Source: Armatimonadota bacterium
GTDB taxonomy: Bacteria; Cloacimonadota; Cloacimonadia; Cloacimonadales; TCS61
Assembly: GCA_030612605.1 (NCBI GenBank)
Contig: JAUWNO010000125.1
Coordinates: 1-6,552 of the forward strand
Direction of reading: 5' to 3'
Length of the DNA: 6,552 nt
The notes beneath the pieces were generated by a model. That model ran no database searches and was not told the origin of the DNA. It saw only the letters and a program-made list of their open reading frames with translations. Both the position numbers and the translations under genes were made by a program. Of the stretch, positions 1-5,392 are shown piece after piece. Every line of letters begins with the position of its first letter. Positions within the stretch are counted from its first letter, which is position 1.

Positions 1-5
1 TTCAT
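1..5 (-). CDS. Start of a further minus-strand gene (5' 5 nt only)
   Basis: ATG at 5-3 followed by AA, so residue 2 is Lys or Asn, as in many signal peptides. The call rests on the Shine-Dalgarno at 11-15 and on the upstream cassette being the same as before the LVIVD gene. A third sorting-domain protein is a reasonable guess, but nothing of the product is visible. Confidence 0.5.
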
Positions 6-10
6 CTTGT

Positions 11-15
11 CCTCC
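11..15 (-). promoter_or_regulatory. Shine-Dalgarno of a gene leaving the window
   Basis: GGAGG on the minus strand, 5 nt before an ATG at 5-3: the same sequence and spacing as the LVIVD gene's site at 2392-2396. Confidence 0.65.
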
Positions 16-22
16 AATGAAA

Positions 23-43
23 CTAAACCTTGCGAACGGTTGA
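23..43. repeat. 21-nt motif upstream of the next gene
   Basis: Plus-strand CTAAACCT-TGC-GAACGGTTGA, second copy of 2402-2422 (18/21). It sits 7 nt beyond the GGAGG at 11-15, the same arrangement as before the LVIVD gene. Confidence 0.65.
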
Positions 44-50
44 AGAATGA

Positions 51-66
51 GACCTTCGCAACGGTT
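51..66 (-). repeat. 16-nt element, inverted near-copy of 5387-5402
   Basis: The minus strand reads AACCGTTGCGAAGGTC, 15/16 identical to the plus strand at 5387-5402. It is part of about 27 extra bases between the 21-nt motif and hairpin A that the equivalent gap at 2423-2426 lacks. Confidence 0.55.
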
Positions 67-71
67 AACGA

Positions 72-107
72 AACTTGACACAAGTTTGAAAAATCTTGTG
101 TTAAGTT
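72..107. repeat. Hairpin A repeat, copy 1
   Basis: Arms AACTTGACACAAG (72-84) and CTTGTGTTAAGTT (95-107), 10-nt loop, 13 pairs on the plus strand with one G-T wobble. It lies 9 nt from hairpin B copy 1, almost the same spacing as in the 2427-2513 cassette (10 nt). Confidence 0.85.
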
Positions 108-116
108 GAATGAACC

Positions 117-157
117 AACTTAAGTCAAGAAAGGCTAAAGCCTGCTTAACTCAAGTT
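117..157 (-). terminator. Hairpin B, copy 1 (terminator-like repeat)
   Basis: Same structure as 2473-2513, differing at a single loop position, and likewise abutting a stop codon (LVIVD gene). On the minus strand the 13-bp stem pairs fully with two G-U wobbles around AGGC-TTTA-GCCT. Only two T follow, so termination is less convincing here than at copy 2. Confidence 0.6.
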
Positions 158-2386
158 TTATTTTATCAGCAGCATCTTCTTGGATGCTTTAGTTTTACCA
201 TCCACTTTTAGCTGATAAAAATAAATCCCTGAACTAACAGGTTTGCTGGTTTGGTCTGTTCCATCCCAAACAATTGAAGATTGAATATTGCCTGCCCCGT
301 AAGGAGCTTGCGACTGTTCGGGGAATATTGAATATTGTTTGATCTTCTGTCCTTTGATGTTATAAATTACGATCTCTGCGTCCTCCGCCTGCCAAGCCGA
401 AGCGTTGCAAAGGCTGGTGTTCTCTGCGGTGAAGCAGATTGTAGTTTCAGGATTAAAGGGATTGGGAAAATTTTGTTTTAATTCAAATGAATTATCATAT
501 TCGATCACTTCTTCGATGATATTTGTAAAAGGTGACTCAAATAATGAATAACCCGCAAAACCGCTTGTGATAAAAAGAATATCTTGATATTTACCATAAC
601 CTTTTCCACATAATGGAATTGTAGATATAACTCCAGTATTTATGTTCGTATCAAATACATAAGTACTGCCATAACCATATGGATTTCCACAATAAATGTA
701 ATATCCATCAAAGTAAAACTCAGAAAAAAGTCCGGAATTCAGGATATATTCATGACAAAGTTCTAATTGATTTGATGGATTTATTGAACAGGAAGTAACT
801 CCTTTATTAAAACCCACAAATAAATCCGGAGTTTCAGGAAAATTCAGCATAATTCCTTTAATTGAATAATCAGAAGCATCACCCAGAATAAGTTCTGACA
901 TAAATTGGAAGTTATTCAAATTTTCAATATTAAAAAGTTTCAGATATGTTGTATATGGATATTCATCAGAATTATCAGCCAGAAATAAGAAATTGTCATA
1001 TACATTTAATTTATAGCCATCTACCGCTTCAAAAGCTATTTCAGAAGGTGTCGCAGGTTCAATTAAATCATAAATATGAATTCCATTATTATATTCAATC
1101 AGGAAGAGATATTCACCTTCAATGCAAAAATCTGTAATTGGGTTATTGATATTAATCTCACCAACCTCTTCGGGAATGCACGGATCACTTACATCAACAA
1201 TATGAATTAAAGAATCATAATCTGAAAGACAATAAAGATAAGAACCATATAATTCCATCAAGTCAATATATGTTAATCCAATTTGTCCCAAAATGACATG
1301 TTCTTCGATATTTGAAATATCAAGAATGTGTAATCCATTATTATATGTGTCCGCAAAGGCAATATTATCCTGAATTTTGATAGCTCCAACAGCACGAGTA
1401 TTATTATAATGAAATAACTCATCTATATTTGTAAAATCGGAGATATCTATTATTTTGAAACCTTCTGCTTCTGCGGAAAGTAAAACAAGATTTGAGTCGA
1501 TAAAAATATCTGAAATCGCTGCATTCCAATCAAAATATCCCATAATCTCAGGATTTAAAATATCTGAAATATTTATCATAATAAGAGCTTCATTTTCAGT
1601 TGAAACATACATTACATCATTATCAATATTAAAAGATAATACATTACCATCGATACTGAAAGATGTTATGAAATTGATTTCACTCTGAATAGAAATATCG
1701 TATATTTTGATGCTATCATTTACTCCAGAAAAAAGCAAATTATTGTAGGAATAAAAACAATCTGGCCAGGGAGTTCCAATTTCACCTAAATACAATTCTG
1801 CAACAAGTTCAGGATTTTCAGGAGTAGAAAAATCATATCCCACAAGATAATGAGGACCACTAAAACCTACCTGTATAAAACCATATAGCACATTATTGTT
1901 TATACAATAGACATCTTCATCATAATCAAAAGGGATGCTTGATAAGAAATGGATATTTGTTAAATCAGTTAAATCATATAATAAAGCATTATCGCTCTTT
2001 ATTACAATTAAAAGCGAATCTACAGAAAATAATTTATTCACAAAACCCGGATTAAGTCCAATTTGGCTGATTAATTCCGGTTGAATCTGGTTTTCAATTG
2101 AATAAATTGAAATTCCTCCATTTGTTCCTAAAAACATTAAGTCATTATTTATATGAATATCAGAGCACATCTGTTTACCGATGTGGATTTCATTAATAAT
2201 CGAAATATTATTAGGACTGGAAATATCTAAAATGTGAATATTGCCGCCGGAATTGAAATATGCATAATCTCCTCGATTTTCACCACTGTAACATATCCCT
2301 TGAAATTGAGAAATAAAATTGAAATTCTGAGGATATATTAAATTAACAAGGATGGTTAATATTGTTAAAAATAGAAACTTTTTCAT
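158..2386 (-). CDS. Secreted LVIVD-repeat beta-propeller protein with C-terminal sorting domain
   Basis: 742 aa. Residues 1-20 are a signal peptide (MKKFLFLTILTILVNLIYPQ). Residues about 25-620 consist of LVIVD-type repeats of 40-50 residues, each with a strand such as NNLLFSG or GEYLFLI, then xGxxIxDIS, then NPxxxGxxxxx; good examples are GNIHILDISSPNN, GLHILDISN and LIHIVDVSDPCIPEEVGEI. I count about 14 blades, suggesting two seven-bladed propellers. Such proteins are usually surface adhesin or binding modules; the ligand is unknown and no catalytic motif is seen. Residues 634-742 are the NFPNPFNPETT...YNIKGQKIK...WDGTD...SGIYFYQLKVDG...KKMLLIK type IX-like sorting domain, closely related to that of the upstream beta-helix gene. 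The domain carries two extra in-frame segments, SLCNASAWQA (658-667) and PEQSQAPYGAG (689-699), encoded by GC-rich DNA unlike the rest of the gene. The stop TAA is directly followed by hairpin B. Confidence 0.88.
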   Translation of the reverse strand: MKKFLFLTILTILVNLIYPQNFNFISQFQGICYSGENRGDYAYFNSGGNIHILDISSPNNISIINEIHIGKQMCSDIHINNDLMFLGTNGGISIYSIENQIQPELISQIGLNPGFVNKLFSVDSLLIVIKSDNALLYDLTDLTNIHFLSSIPFDYDEDVYCINNNVLYGFIQVGFSGPHYLVGYDFSTPENPELVAELYLGEIGTPWPDCFYSYNNLLFSGVNDSIKIYDISIQSEINFITSFSIDGNVLSFNIDNDVMYVSTENEALIMINISDILNPEIMGYFDWNAAISDIFIDSNLVLLSAEAEGFKIIDISDFTNIDELFHYNNTRAVGAIKIQDNIAFADTYNNGLHILDISNIEEHVILGQIGLTYIDLMELYGSYLYCLSDYDSLIHIVDVSDPCIPEEVGEININNPITDFCIEGEYLFLIEYNNGIHIYDLIEPATPSEIAFEAVDGYKLNVYDNFLFLADNSDEYPYTTYLKLFNIENLNNFQFMSELILGDASDYSIKGIMLNFPETPDLFVGFNKGVTSCSINPSNQLELCHEYILNSGLFSEFYFDGYYIYCGNPYGYGSTYVFDTNINTGVISTIPLCGKGYGKYQDILFITSGFAGYSLFESPFTNIIEEVIEYDNSFELKQNFPNPFNPETTICFTAENTSLCNASAWQAEDAEIVIYNIKGQKIKQYSIFPEQSQAPYGAGNIQSSIVWDGTDQTSKPVSSGIYFYQLKVDGKTKASKKMLLIK
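276..336. repeat. Interrupted 7-nt tandem array in the LVIVD protein's sorting domain
   Basis: Plus-strand units GAAGATT, GAATATT, then the 33-nt insert, then GAATATT, GAATATT. It encodes QYSIF...NIQSSI between GQKIK and WDGTD, the same place in the domain as the GAAATTT array at 2632-2665, although the unit sequence differs. Confidence 0.75.
290..322. other. GC-rich 33-nt in-frame insert interrupting a 7-nt array
   Basis: 22 of 33 bases are G or C. It lies exactly between GAATATT units (283-289 and 323-329) and encodes PEQSQAPYGAG on codon boundaries. Inverted ends CCCCG (295-299) and CGGGG (319-323) could form a 5-bp stem. It begins with GCCTGCC (290-296), shared with the 386-415 insert at the same end. 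It is absent from the paralogous sorting domain. Confidence 0.65.
386..415. other. GC-rich 30-nt in-frame insert in the LVIVD protein's sorting domain
   Basis: 19 of 30 bases are G or C in an otherwise AT-rich gene. It encodes SLCNASAWQA and splits AENT/EDAEI. The surrounding bases CTCTGCGTCCTC and TGTTCTCTGCGG look like a single CAGAG-type repeat that has been interrupted, with TCTCTGCG present on both sides (373-380, 421-428). It has imperfect inverted ends (CGCCT and AGGCTGG) and contains GCCTGCC at 387-393. The paralogous domain at 2514 lacks it. Confidence 0.6.
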
Positions 2387-2391
2387 AAGAA

Positions 2392-2396
2392 CCTCC
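2392..2396 (-). promoter_or_regulatory. Shine-Dalgarno of the LVIVD-repeat gene
   Basis: GGAGG 5 nt before the ATG at 2386. It rules out the in-frame TTG at 2398, which overlaps this site and would only prefix MEVL to a good signal peptide. Confidence 0.9.
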
Positions 2397-2401
2397 AACC
2401 T

Positions 2402-2422
2402 CTAAACCTAGAGAACGGTTGA
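2402..2422. repeat. 21-nt motif upstream of the LVIVD gene start
   Basis: Plus-strand CTAAACCT-AGA-GAACGGTTGA, matching 23-43 at 18 of 21 positions without gaps. In both places it sits a few bases upstream of a GGAGG Shine-Dalgarno on the minus strand, so it belongs to the shared intergenic cassette. No promoter consensus is evident in it. Confidence 0.65.
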
Positions 2423-2426
2423 GCGA

Positions 2427-2462
2427 AACTTGACACAAGCTTGAAAGATCTTGTGTTGAGTT
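2427..2462. repeat. Hairpin A repeat, copy 2
   Basis: Arms AACTTGACACAAG (2427-2439) and CTTGTGTTGAGTT (2450-2462), 10-nt loop. Thirteen pairs on the plus strand with two G-T wobbles; on the minus strand these become A-C mismatches. It differs from copy 1 at 3 of 36 positions, and the stem change (A to G in the right arm) keeps pairing only on the plus strand. Confidence 0.85.
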
Positions 2463-2472
2463 GTACCTGCAA

Positions 2473-2513
2473 AACTTAAGTCAAGATAGGCTAAAGCCTG
2501 CTTAACTCAAGTT
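2473..2513 (-). terminator. Hairpin B, copy 2 (terminator-like repeat)
   Basis: Directly abuts the stop codon of the beta-helix gene. On the minus strand, arms AACTTGAGTTAAG and CTTGACTTAAGTT form 13 bp, all paired if two G-U wobbles are allowed, enclosing AGGC-TTTA-GCCT. It is flanked by AAAA before and TTTT after, so it could act as an intrinsic terminator in either direction. It is 40/41 identical to copy 1 (117-157), so it is also a dispersed repeat. Confidence 0.65.
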
Positions 2514-4079
2514 TTATTTCATCAGCAACATCTTCTTCGATGCTTTAGTTTGTCCATCCACTTTTAGTTGGTAAAAGTAAATCCCTGAACCGACAGGTTT
2601 ATTGTTTTCATCAGTTCCATTCCAGTTTATAGAATTAGAAATTTGAAATTTGAAATTAGAAATTAAAAATGTTTTTATTTTCTGTCCTTTGATGTTATAA
2701 ATTTCTATATTAGCTTTTTTAAAATCATTTGGGATTGAGAAAGCTATTTCAGTTTCCGGGTTAAATGGGTTAGGGTAATTTTGTAATTTGTAATTAGTAA
2801 TTTGTAATTGGTCATTTTCTGCTCCTGTTCCCTGCCATTCGTAGCAGCCCATATCGATGCGGTCATCATAAATTCGGGGATTGCCATCCAGATCATATTC
2901 AGGAAGATTCAGTCCAGTTGTGTCTGGAGTGCCGGTGTTGATGCAGGGGGAATCGCTGAAGAAATGAAAATTTCCATTTTCGGGATCGATGAAAAGAGGA
3001 TCGGAGTCGATATTGCCTTCCAGCCAATCGACAGTACCATTACCATTAGTGATTATTCCAGCTTCTCCTCCTTGAATATCTGAATAAAAAACTGTAAGAA
3101 AATTTGGATCATAATAATAATAGAATAGTACTTGATTAGGATAGTTATTCCAAAGTACTGTATTTACAAGATTGATAGATGATTCGCCACATACAATTCC
3201 TGCGCCATAATATCCCGAATTATTGATAACTGAACAATTCGTAATATGTAATTCTGAATCGATTGATGTTATCCCAGACCAATAATTCCCATTTATTAGG
3301 CAATTAGTAAGAACAGCGTTAGAATGTACAAAAGTTATCCCGTTATGTGAATTCCCAGAAATGATTGTATTTATAAGTAAAGGATTTGAATATCTAAAAT
3401 ATAATCCTGAACAACAAGCCGCAGAATTATTAGAGATAATACAATTTGTAATTTTAGGAGAAGAATTCATACAGAATATACCTCCGCCGATAGAAGTATC
3501 ATTCCCAATACCCGCATTGTTGCTAATAATTGAATTCTCAATAATCGGTGAGGAGTTTTGTAAATAAATGCCTGCTCCCCTAGATTCAGGATTATATAAT
3601 CCATATGCTACATTAGTGTTTTCTCTTATCAAACATTTTGATATTAAAATTTTTGAAAAATAATATGAAAATATTGCTCCTCCACATGTTAAGAGTCCAT
3701 CATAATTATGAGTAAACTCCAAAATGCAATTTACAAACTTTGAGGAATCATTAGAAGCGGGTGTAGTATCAAATTTTACTCCCCTCCAATTATCATCTAA
3801 ATTCCATGGAACGGTGGATGTAAATAAAATTGAGTCAATTTCGGACCCAACTGCAAGCAATCTGCCTTGAACATTAAATTCATAATGTCCTTGAAATTCA
3901 ATTAAACATCCTGGATCAATTGTCAAAGCCTGTCCATCCGGAATGGTAATATCTCCTTCAATCAGATATGGTGAACCGGAAACAGGCCAATTACCGGAAA
4001 CGTTTCCTCCTGGAATTGTAGTTTGAGCAAAAAGAAAATTACTGCAACAAATTAGAATAATAAATATAATGTTTTTCAT
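2514..4079 (-). CDS. Secreted right-handed parallel beta-helix protein with C-terminal sorting domain
   Basis: 521 aa. Residues 1-19 are a signal peptide (MKNIIFIILICCSNFLFAQ). Residues 20-125 form an N-terminal cap typical of surface beta-helix proteins of this kind (GGNVSGNWPVSGSPYLIEGD, LTIDPGCLIEFQG, then IDSILFTS). Residues about 130-315 are about 24-residue beta-helix turns (PbH1 type) with recurrent SSPxIxNxxIxxNxxxxxGGGI. Residues 333-416 (SDIQGG, then DSDPLF, then SPCINTGTPD, then DLDGNPRIYDDRIDMGCYEW) match the region called choice-of-anchor Q. Residues 434-521 are the NYPNPFNPET...KKMLLMK Ig-like (FlgD-like / type A type IX secretion) sorting domain, expected to direct outer-membrane export and then be cleaved. 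Carbohydrate binding or lyase activity is possible for the fold, but I see no catalytic triad. Two 7-nt repeat arrays encode QITNYKLQN and NFKFQISN around the sorting domain. AGGAGG at 4085-4090 decides the start. Stop TAA is followed at once by hairpin B. Confidence 0.9.
   Translation of the reverse strand: MKNIIFIILICCSNFLFAQTTIPGGNVSGNWPVSGSPYLIEGDITIPDGQALTIDPGCLIEFQGHYEFNVQGRLLAVGSEIDSILFTSTVPWNLDDNWRGVKFDTTPASNDSSKFVNCILEFTHNYDGLLTCGGAIFSYYFSKILISKCLIRENTNVAYGLYNPESRGAGIYLQNSSPIIENSIISNNAGIGNDTSIGGGIFCMNSSPKITNCIISNNSAACCSGLYFRYSNPLLINTIISGNSHNGITFVHSNAVLTNCLINGNYWSGITSIDSELHITNCSVINNSGYYGAGIVCGESSINLVNTVLWNNYPNQVLFYYYYDPNFLTVFYSDIQGGEAGIITNGNGTVDWLEGNIDSDPLFIDPENGNFHFFSDSPCINTGTPDTTGLNLPEYDLDGNPRIYDDRIDMGCYEWQGTGAENDQLQITNYKLQNYPNPFNPETEIAFSIPNDFKKANIEIYNIKGQKIKTFLISNFKFQISNSINWNGTDENNKPVGSGIYFYQLKVDGQTKASKKMLLMK
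2632..2665. repeat. 7-nt tandem array inside the beta-helix protein's sorting domain
   Basis: Plus-strand GAATTA, then GAAATTT, GAAATTT, GAAATTA, GAAATTA. It encodes ISNFKFQISNS between GQKIKTFL and WNGTD, at the same domain position where the LVIVD protein has its own 7-nt array of different sequence (276-336). Confidence 0.8.
2775..2810. repeat. 7-nt tandem array before the beta-helix protein's sorting domain
   Basis: Plus-strand units GTAATTTT, GTAATTT, GTAATTA, GTAATTT, GTAATTG (one is 8 nt). On the coding strand it encodes roughly QLQITNYKLQNY, immediately before PNPFNP. The unit is not a multiple of three, so loss or gain of one unit would frameshift the whole sorting domain. Confidence 0.8.
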
Positions 4080-4082
4080 AAT

Positions 4083-4102
4083 AACCTCCTGCTGTGCAGG
4101 TT
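4083..4102 (-). promoter_or_regulatory. Shine-Dalgarno within a small hairpin, beta-helix gene
   Basis: AGGAGG (4090-4085) lies 5 nt before the ATG at 4079 and is the best ribosome-binding site in the window. Directly upstream the minus strand can fold as CCTGC-ACA-GCAGG, overlapping the first bases of the site, or as AACCT...AGGTT covering all of it. Partial masking of translation is possible but unproven. Confidence 0.8.
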
Positions 4103-4132
4103 AATTCGCTGCGACTTCAGCAAAATATATCT

Positions 4133-4170
4133 AAAAAAACCCCTCTTTAATTCTCCCTTATGAAGGGAGA
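4133..4170 (-). terminator. Terminator-like hairpin after manC
   Basis: On the minus strand an 8-bp perfect stem (TCTCCCTT / AAGGGAGA, 4170-4152, 3-nt loop) lies just after the manC stop. A run of seven T (4139-4133) follows, but only after a 12-nt spacer, longer than in a classical intrinsic terminator. The spacer weakens the call. Confidence 0.45.
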
Positions 4171-4180
4171 TTCAACGGAT

Positions 4181-5236
4181 TTACAACAATTCGTTTCTTT
4201 CTTCGTCTTTCAGGATATTAACAATTTCCTTTACTTGTTCAGAATCTACTTTTCGAGAAATCAATAACGCATCTTTAGTGTCAACAATTATTAAATTTTC
4301 CACTCCGATAAGTGCTACCATTTTATTTGAATTTACATAATTATTTTTACTTTCGATAATTTCGTTTTCGCAATTCATAACATTTTTGTTTTCATCTTTT
4401 TGGGAAACATCATAAAGAGCTTTCCAACTGCCCACATCGCTCCAACCGTAATCTACAGGAATTACAACTCGCTTTTCCGCTTTTTCCATAATTCCGATGT
4501 CGATTGGCAATTTAGGCATCTTTTCATATTCTTCGGAAATGTCCGCACAGGTTCCTGTTGCATCCCATTTTATAGAAATCCTATTCAGAAGATTAGCAAT
4601 TTCCGGCAGATGATTTTGAAAGGCTTTTAGAATCGTTTCTATTTTCCACATGAACATACCGCTGTTCCAGAAGAAATTGCCAGCTTTCAGAAATTTTTCC
4701 GCAGTTTTAATATCAGGTTTCTCCTTGAATTGTTTTACAGAAAAAACATTCTCGCAAATTTCTTGTTCAGCTTCCACATAACCGTATCCGGTTGCAGGAT
4801 AATCCGGCTTGATTCCAAAAGTAACTAAATATTCAGCTTCTGCAGATTTCAGAGCAACATCCAGACTTTGCAAAAAAGCTATTTCGTCTTTGATAAGATG
4901 GTCTGCAGGCAGCACAATCATTGTTTCCTTTATATCATATTTTCTGCTGAGATATAAGGCGCTGAGAGCAATACAGGGAGCTGTGTTCATGCCAAAGGGC
5001 TCGATTATGATGTTTTCTTTCGGCAGCTCAGGAATGTGTTTTCGGATTAATTCAACTTGCGATTTAGCGGTTACAATAAAAATATCTTCAATCTCGATTT
5101 TGTTCTGAAGACGCTCCACAGTCATTTGAATCATGGATTTATCTGAAACGATTTTTAAGAATTGTTTAGGATTGGATTCTCTGCTCAAAGGCCAGAACCG
5201 AGTTCCAATTCCACCTGCCATAATTAAAGCAATCAT
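4181..5236 (-). CDS. manC: Mannose-1-phosphate guanylyltransferase (GDP-mannose pyrophosphorylase)
   Basis: Cytoplasmic nucleotidyltransferase making GDP-mannose from mannose-1-phosphate and GTP, the mannose donor (and precursor of GDP-fucose and related sugars) for lipopolysaccharide, capsule and glycoprotein glycans. The product is 351 aa with a Rossmann-like nucleotidyltransferase fold. Visible motifs are the signature GGIGTRFWPLSR (8-19) with PKQFLKI (23-29); EPFGMNTAPCIALSAL (79-94); VLPADHLI (108-115), holding the metal-binding Asp region; FGIKPDYPATGYGYVE (140-155); EKPD (172-175); NSGMFMWK (191-198); VDYGWSDVGSW (261-271); and the left-handed helix start ENLIIVDTKDALLI (313-326). The length fits the short form without the C-terminal phosphomannose isomerase cupin of the roughly 480-aa bifunctional enzymes. 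A strong Shine-Dalgarno decides the start. It sits between lolA and two secreted proteins; no other sugar-nucleotide genes are in view. The family call is secure; exact sugar specificity rests on the motifs alone. Confidence 0.94.
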   Translation of the reverse strand: MIALIMAGGIGTRFWPLSRESNPKQFLKIVSDKSMIQMTVERLQNKIEIEDIFIVTAKSQVELIRKHIPELPKENIIIEPFGMNTAPCIALSALYLSRKYDIKETMIVLPADHLIKDEIAFLQSLDVALKSAEAEYLVTFGIKPDYPATGYGYVEAEQEICENVFSVKQFKEKPDIKTAEKFLKAGNFFWNSGMFMWKIETILKAFQNHLPEIANLLNRISIKWDATGTCADISEEYEKMPKLPIDIGIMEKAEKRVVIPVDYGWSDVGSWKALYDVSQKDENKNVMNCENEIIESKNNYVNSNKMVALIGVENLIIVDTKDALLISRKVDSEQVKEIVNILKDEERNELL

Positions 5237-5242
5237 TAAATG

Positions 5243-5248
5243 CTCCTT
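5243..5248 (-). promoter_or_regulatory. Shine-Dalgarno of manC
   Basis: AAGGAG lies 6 nt before the ATG at 5236. It fixes that ATG as the start, rather than a TTG at 5299 that would fall inside a hairpin A copy and add 21 atypical residues. It is preceded by a run of nine A (5247-5255, minus strand) that merges into the site. Confidence 0.9.
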
Positions 5249-5287
5249 TTTTTTTACCACAACTGCCAACAAAACTAACAATTCTGA

Positions 5288-5322
5288 AACTTGACACAAG
5301 CACGAAGGACTTGTGTTAAGTT
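5288..5322. repeat. Hairpin A repeat, copy 3
   Basis: Arms AACTTGACACAAG (5288-5300) and CTTGTGTTAAGTT (5310-5322) with a 9-nt loop. The 13-bp stem is complete if one G-T wobble is allowed on the plus strand. Both arms are identical to copy 1 (72-107). After the right arm, TTGAATGA is also shared with copy 1. It lies between lolA and manC, so this repeat is not restricted to secreted-protein genes. The hairpin B partner is absent here. Confidence 0.85.
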
Positions 5323-5365
5323 GAATGACTCGAAACCGGACTTAGCGAAACAGTTCATTTCCCAA

Positions 5366-5392
5366 TTCAACCGATTCAACTGAGCCAACCAT
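5366..5392. repeat. Second tandem 9-mer array, lolA-manC gap
   Basis: Three units in plus-strand reading: TTCAACCGA, TTCAACTGA, GCCAACCAT. The second is identical to a unit of the 5451-5486 array. The 58 nt between the arrays (5393-5450) show no gene or clear structure. No convincing promoter for manC was found in this 252-nt gap, the longest gene-free stretch in the window. Confidence 0.7.

Noticed and set aside
75..80. TTGACA on the plus strand in every hairpin A copy, resembling a -35 box
   Set aside because: It is part of the palindrome arm. At 17-nt spacing the -10 position reads GTGTTA, and no plus-strand gene follows.
72..157. CRISPR-like repeat organisation
   Set aside because: The hairpin units occur once or twice per gap without regular unique spacers, and no cas gene is present.
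4124..4130. TATATT as a -10 box for the beta-helix gene
   Set aside because: No -35-like hexamer lies at 16-18 nt; the stretch is simply AT-rich DNA next to the T-run.
4079..4181. Functional link between GDP-mannose supply and glycan anchoring of the two secreted proteins
   Set aside because: Only adjacency supports it. A terminator-like hairpin separates the genes and no other glycan or secretion-machinery gene is in the window.
5247..5255. Run of nine A before the manC Shine-Dalgarno as a phase-variation tract
   Set aside because: It lies upstream of the AAGGAG and outside the coding sequence, no promoter spacing depends on it visibly, and such runs are common in AT-rich DNA.
5237..5299. 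N-terminal extension of the guanylyltransferase to a TTG at 5299
   Set aside because: It would lie within a hairpin repeat and adds 21 residues not seen before the MIALIMAGG start of this family; the ATG at 5236 has a strong Shine-Dalgarno.
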